Assembly (NCBI GenBank): GCA_026400435.1
Contig: JAPLOZ010000102.1
Span: forward strand, 1 to 54,982
From: Hyphomicrobiales bacterium
GTDB lineage: Bacteria; Pseudomonadota; Alphaproteobacteria; Rhizobiales; Rhizobiaceae
Reading direction: 5' to 3'
Length of the DNA stretch: 54,982 bases
Shown: positions 37,136 to 47,294 of the stretch, one piece after another
How the letters are laid out: the number at the start of each line of letters is the position of its first letter
Numbering within the stretch: position 1 is the stretch's first letter
The notes under the pieces: model-generated
What the model saw: only the letters and a program-made list of their open reading frames with translations
What the model was told of the DNA's origin: nothing
Databases searched by the model: none
Made by a program: the position numbers and the translations under genes

Positions 37136-37896
37136 GCGGTTTTTCGCCGGATCATGTCGGCGCCGAGGTGCGCGTCTCGCCGAATTTCGGTCCGCGCATC
37201 GGCGTGACGGGTCCGGACATGATCGTCCTCCACTATACCGGCATGGAGACCGGCGTGGGGGCGGAGGCGTGGCTGTGTGCGTCGCAATCGCAGGTGTCGT
37301 CGCACTATCTGGTGCACGAGGACGGTCGCGTTGTGCAGATGGTGCGCGAGAGCGACCGCGCGTGGCATGCCGGCAAGAGCTTTTGGCAGGGCGTCAGCGA
37401 CATCAACTCGCATTCGATCGGCATAGAGATCGTCAATCCCGGACATGCGTTCGGTTACCGAGGCTTTCCGCGCAAGCAGATCGAAGCGGTCATTGTCCTG
37501 TGTCGCGGGATCATCGCGCGCCACCGCATCGCTCCGCATCGTGTGCTTGCCCATTCCGACGTTGCGCCTGGCCGCAAGGTTGATCCCGGCGAGAAGTTTC
37601 CGTGGCGTGAGCTTGCCCGGTCGCGCATCGGTCATTTTGTCGCGCCTGCGCGCGCGGGCGGCAAACCGATCCTCGCCCACGGAGATCGTGGCGCAGCGGT
37701 CGAGGCGCTGCAATCGATGCTTTCGCTTTACGGCTACGGCATCGATATCAGCGCAGTCTTCGACGAGTCGACAAGCGTCGTCGTCGCTGCATTTCAAAGA
37801 CATTTCCGCCCTCGTCGCGTCGACGGGCTGGCCGACCGCTCGACCGTCGATACGCTCCGGCGCCTGCTCGAAGCATTGCCCAAGCGCAAGAGTTAA
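37132..37896 (+). CDS. AmpD-like N-acetylmuramoyl-L-alanine amidase with PG-binding domain
   Basis: 254 residues. Amidase_2 domain: VLHYTG (zinc H near residue 34), SSHYLVHEDG, GIEIVNPG and HSDVAPGRKVDPG (zinc H and D). A peptidoglycan-binding domain (HGDRGAAVEALQSML ... VVAAFQRHFR) fills the C terminus. No signal peptide, so probably cytosolic recycling of anhydro-muropeptides. ATGA overlap with the DnaJ-type gene. Confidence 0.9.
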   Translation: MSGFSPDHVGAEVRVSPNFGPRIGVTGPDMIVLHYTGMETGVGAEAWLCASQSQVSSHYLVHEDGRVVQMVRESDRAWHAGKSFWQGVSDINSHSIGIEIVNPGHAFGYRGFPRKQIEAVIVLCRGIIARHRIAPHRVLAHSDVAPGRKVDPGEKFPWRELARSRIGHFVAPARAGGKPILAHGDRGAAVEALQSMLSLYGYGIDISAVFDESTSVVVAAFQRHFRPRRVDGLADRSTVDTLRRLLEALPKRKS

Positions 37897-38089
37897 GAGT
37901 TGCCGGTCCGCGCTGCGGCGCAGGCCGCGTTACAGCGTGTAATGCTTTGTGACTTGCTCCGCCTTTTTTGCTCCAAGGTTGCCCTGCACCACCTGCCGGA
38001 CGCCTGTCGGAAACTGGTACCCGCGGTTCCGGCGTGATTGAGGGCGCCGCGCGGAACTCAAACGCGCGGCCGGATAGTAACAGGGACTC

Positions 38090-38743
38090 ATGAAAATATT
38101 GACCGTATTTGCGGCAGCCGTTGCTGCCGGCCTGACGATTTTCGCCGCGAATGCCCAAGAGGCGTCGCAGCAGGTTTCGATGCTTTCGGCGTGGCCGGAT
38201 GCCGACCGTTCACCGGCCAGGCCGGTCTTGAACGGCACGGACGCCGACGCAAGGAACGCCGAGCGCGGCCTGACTGCCGAAGAAGCATTCCATGCCGCCC
38301 AGACGGCGGACAACGCCGAGGACCGCTACAAGCCGATTGTTGAGCGCTACGCGTCGGAGAACGGCGTCTCGGTCGAACTCGCGCATGCGGTCATCACCGT
38401 CGAGAGCAACTACCGGGTCTATTCGCTAGGCAAGGCCGGCGAGGTCGGCCTGATGCAGATCAAACCCGCGACTGCCGCGATGATGGGCTACGCGGGTTCG
38501 ACGACGGGGCTTTTCGATCCCGAGACGAACATCAAGTACGGCATGAAGTATCTTGGCAAGGCGCAGCGTCTCGGCGACGGAACGACCTGCGGCACGATCC
38601 TGAAGTACAACGCTGGCCATTCGGCCAAGCACATGAATCCGACCTCGAAGGATTATTGCGCCAAGGTCAAACGCTACCTTGCCGCATCGCGCACCGTGCT
38701 GCTCGACCTCGTGAGCGAGCGCGAATTCGACCGTGGTGTGTAA
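38090..38743 (+). CDS. lytic transglycosylase (SLT domain), secreted
   Basis: 217 residues with signal peptide MKILTVFAAAVAAGLTIFAA (cleavage near NAQ). SLT fold: catalytic glutamate in ITVESNY, then GLMQIKPATAAMMGY, NIKYGMKYLG and LKYNAGH. It cleaves glycan strands forming anhydro-muramic acid. Just upstream of rnpB. Confidence 0.9.
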   Translation: MKILTVFAAAVAAGLTIFAANAQEASQQVSMLSAWPDADRSPARPVLNGTDADARNAERGLTAEEAFHAAQTADNAEDRYKPIVERYASENGVSVELAHAVITVESNYRVYSLGKAGEVGLMQIKPATAAMMGYAGSTTGLFDPETNIKYGMKYLGKAQRLGDGTTCGTILKYNAGHSAKHMNPTSKDYCAKVKRYLAASRTVLLDLVSEREFDRGV

Positions 38744-38764
38744 ACCCTGATCTGCGCTTTGCTG

Positions 38765-38793
38765 TTGCCTTTCGGCCGGCGAACGCCTTTATA
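38765..38793 (+). promoter_or_regulatory. promoter of rnpB
   Basis: TTGCCT (38765-38770), 17 bases, TTTATA (38788-38793). The predicted transcription start is at about 38800, where the P1 stem of RNase P RNA begins. Confidence 0.6.
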
Positions 38794-38798
38794 CGCGT

Positions 38799-39210
38799 TG
38801 CCAGCCGGCCGGGCGGCCGCACCAGCGAGAGTCGAAAGGCTGCTGGTGAGGAAAGTCCGGGCTCCATGGATACACGGTGCCGGTTAATGGCCGGCGGGGG
38901 CGACCCCAGGGAAAGTGCCACAGAAAGCAAACCGCCGCGACCTTCCCCCGGGACGGGACGCGGCAAGGGTGAAAGGGTGGGGTAAGAGCCCACCGCGCGA
39001 CCGGCAACGGGAGCGGCATGGCAAACCCCACCGGGAGCAAGACCGAATAGGGATGGTCGAGGGGCAACCCTCAGGGCTGTTTCCGGCCCACCATCCGGGT
39101 AGGTTGCGTGAGGCCGGCGGCAACGCCGGTCCAAGATGAATGGCCGCCACGTTCTCCGGGCCGCAAGGCGCGGAGGGCCATACAAAACCCGGCTTACAGG
39201 CCGGCTGGCA
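38799..39210 (+). ncRNA. rnpB: RNase P RNA, bacterial class A
   Basis: About 411 bases. The conserved core is plain: GAGGAAAGTCCGGGCTCC near the 5' end, ACAGAAA, GGTGAAAGGGTGGGGTAAGA, ATAGGGATG and near the 3' end ACAAAACCCGGCTTACAGGC. The outer helix P1 pairs GCCAGCCGGCC (38800-38810) with GGCCGGCTGGC (39199-39209), fixing both ends to within a base or two. Lies between the transglycosylase and the PLP-lyase gene. Confidence 0.96.
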
Positions 39211-39250
39211 GTTTTGTTTCCAAGCAGCTTGGCTGGCTGGTCTGCGCCCG

Positions 39251-40360
39251 TCAGGCCGTACCCAGCGCAGCCTCAAGCGCCGTCCAGAGCTCCTCGACCG
39301 GCTCGCAGCCGATCGAGAGGCGGACGAAACCCGGCGCCACAGCGTCGCCCCACCGGGCGCGACGCTCCGCCGAAGTATGCACCCCTCCAAACGATGTCGC
39401 CGGCTGGATCAGTTCGCAACCGCCGATGAAGTTGTCCGCCGCCGTTTCCGACTCCAGCGTCAGCACGATGAGGAAGCCGAAGCGGTCCATCTGCGCGCGG
39501 GCCAGGTTGTGCGCGGGGTCGTCGGCCAGCCCAGGAAATCGCAGCGCCTTTATTCTGGGATGGCCCTTGAGGCGTTGCGCAATCGTGTCGGCCGACGAGC
39601 ACATGCGGTCGAAACGCAGTTCGAGCGTCTCCAGTCCGCGATGCACCAGCCACGCTTCGAAGGGCCCTGGGATCGCGCCTGCGAGCTTGCGCCATTCCTT
39701 CACTGCCGCGATCACCTCCGCATTCCGGCTGGCGACATGGCCGAACAGCACGTCCGAATGTCCGTTGGGCGCCTTGGTGTCGGCAGCGACGACGATATCT
39801 GCTCCAAGGTCGAGCGGCCGCTGGCCGAATGGCGTCATCGTGGTGTTGTCGGCGACGACGATTGCGCCGGCGGAATGCGCAGCTGCAGAGACCGCGGCGA
39901 TGTCGCAGATCTCGAGCGTCGGGTTGGCCGGCGTCTCGACGAAGACCAGCCTGTATCCGGCAAAGCCGCCGTCGAGAAAGGCGCCGGTCGCGCGCAGATG
40001 GATGGATACGCCGAGCGGCTTGAGGAAACGTTCGGCGAGCACGCGTGTCGTGTAGTAGCCGTCGGACGGCAACAGCACGCGGTCGCCGCTTTTCAACTGG
40101 CTGAACAGGACCGCCGAGATGGCTCCCATCCCGGATGGAAAGGCGACAGTCGGTGCATCCTCCAGATGCGACAGCAATTCCTCGACCGCATCCCAGGTCG
40201 GATTGTCGAAGCGTCCGTATTGAGAATGGCCGGCCGGGTTGCCCGGCAGGTTGAACATGGCGGCCATGGTCAGCGGCAGGGGCACGGGCTCTCCCTTGCG
40301 CAGCTTGCGCCGGCGCAGGTGGAGGAGTTTCGCCGCGCGGGCGGCCGGGCTGTCGGTCAT
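39251..40360 (-). CDS. Cys/Met-metabolism PLP enzyme (cystathionine gamma-lyase/beta-lyase-like)
   Basis: 369 residues, fold type I. PLP lysine K196 in ADTKAPNGHSDV, FPSGMGAI, NPTLEICDI and the late TSFGGVHTSAE block. Whether it lyses cystathionine, or acts as a synthase on O-acyl-homoserine, cannot be read off. Minus strand, divergent from mraZ. Confidence 0.88.
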   Translation of the reverse strand: MTDSPAARAAKLLHLRRRKLRKGEPVPLPLTMAAMFNLPGNPAGHSQYGRFDNPTWDAVEELLSHLEDAPTVAFPSGMGAISAVLFSQLKSGDRVLLPSDGYYTTRVLAERFLKPLGVSIHLRATGAFLDGGFAGYRLVFVETPANPTLEICDIAAVSAAAHSAGAIVVADNTTMTPFGQRPLDLGADIVVAADTKAPNGHSDVLFGHVASRNAEVIAAVKEWRKLAGAIPGPFEAWLVHRGLETLELRFDRMCSSADTIAQRLKGHPRIKALRFPGLADDPAHNLARAQMDRFGFLIVLTLESETAADNFIGGCELIQPATSFGGVHTSAERRARWGDAVAPGFVRLSIGCEPVEELWTALEAALGTA

Positions 40361-40500
40361 GGTGCCAATTCCGGGAGAAACGAACGTGGCCGGACGCTAT
40401 GCGGGCAGATGTCGGTTCGCAAGGGCGGGCAGTCGGCGGAGCCATCGGGTCGACCCGGCCAATAACCGTTCGTTAGGCTTAATGGGGGATAAAGGCCAAG

Positions 40501-40539
40501 ATGCCCTAAAGTGCGGCCTGACAGGCTGTTTTGGGGCAT
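40501..40539. repeat. long imperfect hairpin upstream of the mraZ promoter
   Basis: ATGCCCTAAAG (40501-40511) pairs with TTTTGGGGCAT (40529-40539), and the inner CGGCCT pairs with AGGCTG around GAC with a 2-base bulge. It lies between the divergent PLP-enzyme gene and the dcw promoter, 18 bases before its -35. Confidence 0.5.
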
Positions 40540-40542
40540 GCG

Positions 40543-40587
40543 TACCCTTTGATCCCGTTGACGCCCATAGTACCCCATGTTATCCCA
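40543..40587 (-). promoter_or_regulatory. MraZ box array
   Basis: On the minus strand TGGGA, TGGGG, TGGGC, CGGGA and GGGTA occur at exact 10-base steps (5-base unit, 5-base spacer). Three units fit the described TGGGN-N5 MraZ-binding repeat; the last two are degenerate. They cover the core promoter below, so MraZ would repress its own operon. Confidence 0.82.
40558..40586 (+). promoter_or_regulatory. promoter of the mraZ/dcw cluster
   Basis: TTGACG (40558-40563), 17-base spacer, TATCCC (40581-40586). It is overlapped by the MraZ box array. Transcription from it would give a leader of about 175 bases before mraZ. Confidence 0.6.
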
Positions 40588-40593
40588 TTTGCT

Positions 40594-40768
40594 CAATCAA
40601 GTTCACGTTCCGGTCAGGAGTAAGCTGAGCGTCAGTCGGGTGGCCATCGCGCCGCGCGAAGTGATGACGCATGGTCCGGAGCGGAACCGATCTTGCGGCA
40701 GGGGCCGCGCCGGGGAGGCGCGGGCGCGATGACAAGATGGGCCCACGCGGAAACGGCGGCACCAGGTG
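40594..40768 (+). other. untranslated leader of mraZ
   Basis: About 175 bases between the predicted transcription start and the mraZ ATG. I see no convincing ORF or known riboswitch in it. A GGCGCGG-rich stretch at 40700-40735 could fold. Confidence 0.4.
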
Positions 40769-41239
40769 ATGAACCGTTTTCTGTCCAGTGCGGTGAACAG
40801 GATAGATGCAAAGGGGCGGGTGTCCGTTCCGGCGCATTTCCGCACGGTTGTTCAGCAGAGGGGTTACACGGAGCTCTACGCGATCCGCCAGCTCGACGTG
40901 CCGGCGCTGGATGTCGGCGGGCTCGACCTGCTCGACCGATACGAGGAGAGGATCGCCCTGGAAGACCCGTTCCTGCAGACGGCGGACGACATGTCGTTCT
41001 TCGTGCATGGCGACGGAGCCTTCCTGAAGCTCGACCAGGATGGGCGCATCACGGTGACGGATTTCATCCGGGAGTACACCGGAATTACATCGGACGTGGC
41101 TTTTGTGGGCCGGGGCAATTTCTTCCAGATATGGGAGCCCGCGAAACTCAGCGCCTATGGCGCGGAGGTGAGGGCGAGACTTTCTCTGCTGCGGCGGGGA
41201 ACGAAGCCCGGGGGACGGGCTGGGGAGCAACCGGAATGA
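40769..41239 (+). CDS. mraZ: transcriptional regulator MraZ
   Basis: 156 residues from ATG 40769 (GTG at 40766 would add one residue). It opens with [21 protein letters not shown], the family N terminus; two AbrB-like SpoVT repeats (about 1-75 and 80-140, each with a DxKGR-type core: DAKGRVSVP and DQDGRITVT). MraZ is a ring-forming DNA-binding protein that represses the division cluster; its boxes lie over the promoter here. Stop overlaps the rsmH start. Confidence 0.95.
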   Translation: MNRFLSSAVNRIDAKGRVSVPAHFRTVVQQRGYTELYAIRQLDVPALDVGGLDLLDRYEERIALEDPFLQTADDMSFFVHGDGAFLKLDQDGRITVTDFIREYTGITSDVAFVGRGNFFQIWEPAKLSAYGAEVRARLSLLRRGTKPGGRAGEQPE

Positions 41240-42252
41240 TGGCTGGCAACAGCGGGGGCGACTCCGCGGTTGGCGGACCGGCCCGCCACATTCCGGTGCT
41301 TCTCGCCGAAGTCATCGCAGCGCTTCAGCCTGCCGCCGGCGAGACCATCATCGACGGCACATTCGGCGCGGGCGGCTACACAAGGGCGATCCTGGCAACA
41401 GGCGCGTCGGTCGTTGCGATCGACCGCGACCCGGATGCGATCGAAGCCGGCCGCGCACTCGAGACGGAGTCCGGCGGCAGGCTGCGGCTGGTCGAGGGCG
41501 CCTTCTCGCGCCTTGATGAAGCCGCCGAAGCCGCCGACGGCGTGGTGCTCGACATTGGTGTCTCCTCGATGCAGATCGATGAGGCGCAGCGCGGCTTCTC
41601 GTTCCGCTTCGACGGACCTCTCGACATGCGCATGGCGAAGTCGGGTCCAAGCGCCGCGGACGTCGTCAACCGCTTCAAGTCCGGCGACCTGGCCCGCATC
41701 TTCGGCCTGCTCGGCGAGGAGCGTCACGCCGGCCGCATCGCTCGAATGATCGAGAAGCGCCGCGAAAAGCGGCCCTTCGAGCGCACGCTCGATCTCGCCG
41801 ACGCCATCGAAACCCATGTCGGCCGCAAGCCCGGCGACAAGATCCACCCCGCAACCCGCGTCTTCCAGGCGTTGCGCATCTTCGTCAACGACGAGCTCGG
41901 CGAACTGGCCAACGCGCTGTTCGCCGCCGAGCGCGTGCTCAGGCCCGGTGGCCGCCTTGTGGTGGTGACCTTCCATTCGCTCGAGGACCGCATCGTCAAG
42001 CGCTTCATCGCCGACCGCTCCGCCAACGCCGCCGGGTCGCGCTACCTGCCGGAAGCGCAGGCGAAGGCCCAGACTTTCGACAAGCGCGGCGGAGCGATTT
42101 CGGCGACGGCTGCCGAGACCGATGCCAACCCGCGCGCGCGCTCCGCGAAGCTGCGCTGTGCGGTGCGCACGGCGGCGCCTGCGCGCGCCGCAGATCTTTC
42201 CATCTTCGGCCTTCCACGGCTTCCCGAAATCCGGCTTTCGGCTGAGAGGTAG
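41236..42252 (+). CDS. rsmH: 16S rRNA (cytosine(1402)-N4)-methyltransferase
   Basis: 338 residues. SAM motif [10 protein letters not shown] near residue 40, then [30 protein letters not shown] and [15 protein letters not shown], all RsmH hallmarks. The frame is open back to 40693, but ATG 41236, overlapping the mraZ stop, is correct. Methylates N4 of C1402 in 16S rRNA. Confidence 0.95.
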   Translation: MMAGNSGGDSAVGGPARHIPVLLAEVIAALQPAAGETIIDGTFGAGGYTRAILATGASVVAIDRDPDAIEAGRALETESGGRLRLVEGAFSRLDEAAEAADGVVLDIGVSSMQIDEAQRGFSFRFDGPLDMRMAKSGPSAADVVNRFKSGDLARIFGLLGEERHAGRIARMIEKRREKRPFERTLDLADAIETHVGRKPGDKIHPATRVFQALRIFVNDELGELANALFAAERVLRPGGRLVVVTFHSLEDRIVKRFIADRSANAAGSRYLPEAQAKAQTFDKRGGAISATAAETDANPRARSAKLRCAVRTAAPARAADLSIFGLPRLPEIRLSAER

Positions 42253-42257
42253 TTCGA

Positions 42258-42641
42258 GTGTTTCGTACCAGCGACATAGTGCTCATTGCCGTGATGGTCG
42301 CGGCTGCGGCCTTTACTTACAAGACCAAGGCCGAAGCCGAGAATCGGCAGGCATCCCTGCGCAAGATCGAGCAGCAGATCCGCTTTGAAGAGGACTCCAT
42401 TGACCTGCTCAAGGCCGACTGGAGCCTTCTCACCCAGCCGGCGCGCCTGCAAAAGCTGGCGCAGACCTACCAGGCCGAACTGGCCTTGCAGCCGCTCGAG
42501 GCGCGCCAGATCGTCGGGCTCGACGAACTGCCGTCAAAGCCGCTGTCCATCGAAGACCTGTCGAACCAGCATCTCGGCGGCATGGCCGAGGGCGATGCGG
42601 CGGACAAGGACAAGATCGTCACCGGGGGCGTCGTGCAATGA
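42258..42641 (+). CDS. ftsL: cell division protein FtsL
   Basis: 127 residues from GTG. One membrane segment (about 5-20), then a coiled-coil periplasmic part (TKAEAENRQASLRKIEQQI). The sequence is poorly conserved, as is normal for FtsL; placement between rsmH and ftsI settles it. Works with FtsB and FtsQ at the septum. Four-base overlap with ftsI. Confidence 0.9.
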   Translation: MFRTSDIVLIAVMVAAAAFTYKTKAEAENRQASLRKIEQQIRFEEDSIDLLKADWSLLTQPARLQKLAQTYQAELALQPLEARQIVGLDELPSKPLSIEDLSNQHLGGMAEGDAADKDKIVTGGVVQ

Positions 42642-44341
42642 TCCCGTTTTTGCGCAGGCGCACGAAACTGGCCGATGGCTCGATTGTCGTGGAGGGTTCC
42701 CGCAAGGCGACCGGCGGCAAGCAGAAGAACCGCGTCATCATGACCATGGCGGTTTTCTTCGGCATCTATGCCACCATCGCCGGCCGGCTGATCTATCTCG
42801 GCACGCAGGACCCCGAGGATTCCGGCGGGCCGGCCAGCCGCGTCACCGCCTCGCGGCCCGACATCGTCGACCGCAACGGCGAAGTACTCGCCACCGACAT
42901 CAAGACGGCCTCGCTGTTTGCCGAGCCGCGCCGCATCGTCGACGCCGACGAGATCATCGAGAAGCTTTCCACCGTGCTGCCCGACATCGACGTCGAGCAG
43001 ACCTACCACAAGCTCAAGAGCGGCGCGGGCTTCGTCTGGCTGAAACGCCAGCTCACGCCAAAACAGCAGGCCGAAATCTTCCAGCTTGGCCTGCCCGGCA
43101 TAGGCTTTCGCACCGAGAAGCGCCGCTTTTATCCCGCCGGCCCGACCATCTCCCACATCGTCGGCCTGACCAATATCGACAACCAGGGCATTTCCGGCCT
43201 GGAGAAATACATCGACGACCAGGGCCTGGCCGACCTCCAGGCGTCAGGGCTGGCGATTGCCAAGGACCTCAAGCCCGTCAAGCTGTCGGTCGACCTGCGC
43301 GTCCAGCACATCGTGCATGACGAGCTCACCCAGGGCATGGAGCGCTACCATGCCATCGCGGCCGGCGCCGTGGTCCTCAACGCCAAGACCGGGGAGGTCG
43401 TGGCGATGGTCTCGCTGCCCGACTACGACCCGAACAACCCCTACAACGCGCATGAAAAGGACCGGCTGAACCGCATGTCTGCCGGTACCTTCGAGATGGG
43501 TTCGACCATCAAGAGCTTCACCACCGCGATGGCGCTTGATTCGGGCCTCGCGAACCTACAGAGTCGCTTCGACGCGTCGCGGCCGCTCAGGATAGGCCGT
43601 TTCACCATCAAGGATTTTCACGGCAAGGGGCGCGTGCTCAGCCTCCCCGAGGTGTTCATCTTTTCCTCCAACATCGGCTCGGCCAAGGAAGCCGATATGG
43701 TCGGCATCGAAGGCCATCGCGAGTTCCTCACCCGCATGGGCCTGCTGACGCGCATGCACACCGAACTTCCCGAGGTGGCGACGCCCTATTCGCCGAAGGA
43801 ATGGAAGAAGGTGAACTCGATCACCATCGCCTTCGGCCATGGCATGTCGACGACGCCGCTGCAGACGGCGGTTGGCGCCGCCGCGCTGATGAACGGCGGG
43901 TGGCTTTTCCAGCCGACCTTCCTGCCGCGTACGGAAGCGGAAGCCGACGCAAACGCAGTGCGGGTCGTCAAGGAAAGCACCGTCGAGCAGATGCGCTATC
44001 TCTACCGGCTGAACGCCGAAAAGGGCTCAGGCAAGCGCGCCGAAGTGCCCGGCTTCCGCGTTGGCGGCAAGACCGGCACGGCGGAAAAGGTCGTCAACGG
44101 CCGCTATTCCAGCGACAAGCGGTTCAATGCTTTCCTTGCATCGTTCCCTATGGACGACCCGCAATACATCGTGCTGTCCGTCATCGACGAACCCAAGCCG
44201 GAAAAGCCCGGCATGGGCGCGACGGCGGGCTCCAACGCCGCGCCGATCGTCGCAAACATCATCCGGCGGTCCGGCGCCCTGCTTGGCGTGAAGCCGGAAT
44301 TCGGCCATGAAGGCACCGCTACGGTCGTTTCCTATCAATGA
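42638..44341 (+). CDS. ftsI: peptidoglycan transpeptidase FtsI (PBP3)
   Basis: 567 residues. N-terminal membrane segment about 31-48, a PBP dimerisation domain, and a transpeptidase domain with S289 in GSTIKSF, SSN at 343-345 and KTGT starting at K478. Septal class B PBP partnered with FtsW, which is encoded downstream. A 49-base gap separates it from murE. Confidence 0.95.
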   Translation: MIPFLRRRTKLADGSIVVEGSRKATGGKQKNRVIMTMAVFFGIYATIAGRLIYLGTQDPEDSGGPASRVTASRPDIVDRNGEVLATDIKTASLFAEPRRIVDADEIIEKLSTVLPDIDVEQTYHKLKSGAGFVWLKRQLTPKQQAEIFQLGLPGIGFRTEKRRFYPAGPTISHIVGLTNIDNQGISGLEKYIDDQGLADLQASGLAIAKDLKPVKLSVDLRVQHIVHDELTQGMERYHAIAAGAVVLNAKTGEVVAMVSLPDYDPNNPYNAHEKDRLNRMSAGTFEMGSTIKSFTTAMALDSGLANLQSRFDASRPLRIGRFTIKDFHGKGRVLSLPEVFIFSSNIGSAKEADMVGIEGHREFLTRMGLLTRMHTELPEVATPYSPKEWKKVNSITIAFGHGMSTTPLQTAVGAAALMNGGWLFQPTFLPRTEAEADANAVRVVKESTVEQMRYLYRLNAEKGSGKRAEVPGFRVGGKTGTAEKVVNGRYSSDKRFNAFLASFPMDDPQYIVLSVIDEPKPEKPGMGATAGSNAAPIVANIIRRSGALLGVKPEFGHEGTATVVSYQ

Positions 44342-44390
44342 TTCTCTGGGGCGGCCGGAGGGGTGGCTCCATATTGGCGACTGGATTTAG

Positions 44391-45842
44391 ATGAACCTCA
44401 AGGACCTCGCCGGTTTGCTCAGCGCCGAAATTGGCGCGTCCGCCGCCGAGATAACCGGGGTGACGTCGGACTCGCGCGCGGTGTCGCCTGGCATGGTGTT
44501 CGTTGCGGTCGCCGGCAGCAAGGCCGACGGCGCGTCGTACGCGGCTGACGCGGCGAGCAGGGGTGCGGCGGCAATCGTTGCGGCAAAGGGCGCCCAGATA
44601 GCCCACCCTGGGGTGCCCCTGTTTCTCGTCGACGACCCACGGCTCGCGCTGGCGAAGCTTGCCGCCAGGATTTTCCCGCGCCAGCCTGCAACCATGGTTG
44701 CCGTTACCGGAACGAGCGGCAAGACGTCGGTGGCAGCCTTCACGCGCCAGATATGGGAACACGTGGGCAATGCCTCCGCAAGCATCGGCACGACGGGCGT
44801 CGTAGCCCCAGGGCGTAACGAATACGGCTCGCTCACTACCCCTGATCCGGTCGGGCTGCACCGGTTGCTGACCGAACTCGCCGACGCCGGCGTGACGCAC
44901 GCCGCCATGGAAGCCTCCAGCCACGGTCTCGACCAGCGACGTCTCGACGGCGTTAAACTCGCGGCCGGCGGTTTCACCAATCTCGGCCGCGACCACATGG
45001 ACTACCACCCGACCGTCGAGGACTACCACCGCGCCAAGATGCGCCTGTTCGACACGCTGCTGCCCAAGGGCGCGCCTGCGGTGATCTTCGCCGACGACCC
45101 GTGGTCGCGGCCGACGATAGATGCCGCAAAGGCTGCCGGATGCAAGGTGCTCACAGTTGGCCGCCATGGCGATTTCCTCACGCTCAAACGCGTCGAGCAC
45201 GAGCGCTACCGGCAGCGCGCCGAAATCGTGGCGGACGGCGAACTGCACGAGATCGACCTGCCGCTCGCCGGTGACTTCCAGATTTTCAACGCGCTGGTCG
45301 CGGCCGGACTTGCCGCGGCGACGGGCACGCCGGTGGGCAGGGCGCTGTCGGCGCTCGAACATCTCAAGGGCGCGCCCGGCCGGCTCGACCTTGTCGGCAC
45401 AACGCCCGGCGGCGCTCCGGTCTATGTCGACTACGCCCACAAGCCCGAGGCGCTTGAGAACGTGCTCGCCGCCGTGCGTCCATTCACCACCGGACGCGTC
45501 GTCGTGGTGTTCGGCTGCGGCGGTGACCGCGATCGTGGCAAGCGGCCGATCATGGGCGAGATCGCGACGCGGCTCGCCGATGTGGTTATCGTCACGGACG
45601 ACAATCCCCGTTCCGAAGTACCCGCTGAAATTCGCAAGGCGATCCTCGCCGCCGCCCCCGGCGCGCTCGAGATCGGCGACCGGCACCAGGCGATCCGCGA
45701 GGCGGTCGTGGCGCTGAAGGCCGGCGACACGCTGGTGGTGGCCGGCAAGGGCCATGAAGAAGGCCAGACTATCGGTGGAGAAACCTTACCCTTCTCGGAC
45801 CACGAGGAAGTGCGCAAGGTGCTCCGGGAGCTTGCGAAATGA
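44391..45842 (+). CDS. murE: UDP-MurNAc-L-Ala-D-Glu:meso-DAP ligase
   Basis: 483 residues. ATP loop TGTSGKTS (106-113); DNPR at 404-407, the motif selecting meso-diaminopimelate, so the wall is the usual Gram-negative DAP type. Carbamylated-lysine region around [17 protein letters not shown] overlap with murF. Confidence 0.96.
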   Translation: MNLKDLAGLLSAEIGASAAEITGVTSDSRAVSPGMVFVAVAGSKADGASYAADAASRGAAAIVAAKGAQIAHPGVPLFLVDDPRLALAKLAARIFPRQPATMVAVTGTSGKTSVAAFTRQIWEHVGNASASIGTTGVVAPGRNEYGSLTTPDPVGLHRLLTELADAGVTHAAMEASSHGLDQRRLDGVKLAAGGFTNLGRDHMDYHPTVEDYHRAKMRLFDTLLPKGAPAVIFADDPWSRPTIDAAKAAGCKVLTVGRHGDFLTLKRVEHERYRQRAEIVADGELHEIDLPLAGDFQIFNALVAAGLAAATGTPVGRALSALEHLKGAPGRLDLVGTTPGGAPVYVDYAHKPEALENVLAAVRPFTTGRVVVVFGCGGDRDRGKRPIMGEIATRLADVVIVTDDNPRSEVPAEIRKAILAAAPGALEIGDRHQAIREAVVALKAGDTLVVAGKGHEEGQTIGGETLPFSDHEEVRKVLRELAK

Positions 45843-47272
45843 GCGCGCTGTGGTCAGGCAAGGAACTTGTCGAGTCGACCGGCGGCAGGCCGATCGGGGT
45901 CATGCCCGACGCCGTGCTCGGCATCTCCATCGATACCCGCAGCCTGGGGCGCGGGGACGCCTTCTTTGCCATCAAGGGCGAGGCGATGGACGGCCATGAT
46001 TTCGCGACTGCCGCCGTCAAGGCCGGCGCCAGCCTGCTGGTTGTCGCCGAGGGAAAGCTGCCGGCGCTCGGCCGGCTCAATGCGCCCATGATCGTCGTGC
46101 CCGACGTGCTGGCGGCACTGGAGAAGGCCGGCGCCGCGGCGCGCGCGCGGTCGACGGCCCGGATCATCGCGGTCACCGGATCGGCCGGCAAGACGACGAC
46201 CAAGGAGGCCCTGCGCCACTGCCTGTCGCAAGTTGGCAAGGTGCACGCTTCGGCGGCCTCGTTCAACAACCACTGGGGCGTTCCGCTGACGCTGGCGCGC
46301 ATGCCTGCCGACTGCGACTTCGCGGTATTCGAGATCGGCATGAACCATGCCGGCGAGATCCGCCCGCTGGTGAGGCTGGTCCGGCCACACGTGGCAATCG
46401 TCACGCTGATCGCCGCCGCGCATCTTGGCCATTTCAATTCGCTTGACGACATCGCCGCCGCCAAAGCCGAAATCTTCGAGGGCGTCGCGCCGGACGGCGC
46501 AGCGCTCATCAACTACGACGACGAGCGCTGGCCCTTGCTTGCGCGCCTTGCAGGACATGCCGGCGTCGAGAAAATCGTCGGCTTCGGCGAAAGCGAAGCC
46601 GCTGACTACCGGCTGACCAATGTTTCGCTGCACCCCGATCATTCGCTGATCACCGCCTCGATCGCCGGCAGGGAGATCGCAGCGCGCATCGGCGCGCCCG
46701 GCCGCCACATCGTGCAGAACGTGCTTGCGGTGCTCGGCGCTGCCGATCTGGTCGGCGCGGATGTCGAGCAGGTCGCGCTGGCCCTCGCCACGCTGTCGGC
46801 CGAGGCGGGGCGCGGCCGCCGCCACCGGCTCACGCATCCCGACGGACCGATCACGCTGATCGACGAGAGCTACAACGCCAACCCCGCATCCATGAAGGCC
46901 GCGATGGCGTTGCTCGACGCAACGCCTGTGACGGGAGAGGGCCGGCGCATCGCGGTTCTGGGCGACATGCTTGAACTCGGCATCCATTCCGCGAAGCTGC
47001 ATTCCGCGCTTGCCGACCTCGTGGAGGGAACGCGCACCGACATCGTGCTGCTCGCCGGCCCCGAGATGAAGTCCCTCGCCGAGGCGCTTCCCGAGGGGCG
47101 CAGGTTCGAGTATCGCAACGGCGCGGAAGATTTGAAGGCTGTCCTGATCGACACCGTGAGACCCGGGGATGTGGTCATGATCAAGTCGTCGAAGGGCATC
47201 GGCTTCTCCAAGCTTGTCGATGCGCTTATCCGTCAGTTTCCGGCCGACGCCGGCAACGCCACGCCGTCCTGA
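45839..47272 (+). CDS. murF: UDP-MurNAc-tripeptide:D-Ala-D-Ala ligase
   Basis: 477 residues. ATP loop GSAGKTT (114-120), [15 protein letters not shown] and [15 protein letters not shown] are conserved MurF blocks. Adds D-Ala-D-Ala to the UDP-tripeptide in the cytoplasm. Followed after 22 bases by mraY. Confidence 0.96.
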   Translation: MSALWSGKELVESTGGRPIGVMPDAVLGISIDTRSLGRGDAFFAIKGEAMDGHDFATAAVKAGASLLVVAEGKLPALGRLNAPMIVVPDVLAALEKAGAAARARSTARIIAVTGSAGKTTTKEALRHCLSQVGKVHASAASFNNHWGVPLTLARMPADCDFAVFEIGMNHAGEIRPLVRLVRPHVAIVTLIAAAHLGHFNSLDDIAAAKAEIFEGVAPDGAALINYDDERWPLLARLAGHAGVEKIVGFGESEAADYRLTNVSLHPDHSLITASIAGREIAARIGAPGRHIVQNVLAVLGAADLVGADVEQVALALATLSAEAGRGRRHRLTHPDGPITLIDESYNANPASMKAAMALLDATPVTGEGRRIAVLGDMLELGIHSAKLHSALADLVEGTRTDIVLLAGPEMKSLAEALPEGRRFEYRNGAEDLKAVLIDTVRPGDVVMIKSSKGIGFSKLVDALIRQFPADAGNATPS

Positions 47273-47294
47273 AACCGTCCGGGGGGACTGAACA

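Noticed and set aside
37930..38313. minus-strand ORF ending in a protein-like stretch (RNRGYQFPTGVRQVV)
   Set aside because: Its 5' half is antisense to the transglycosylase gene, no ribosome site or family is recognised; possibly a remnant but not supportable.
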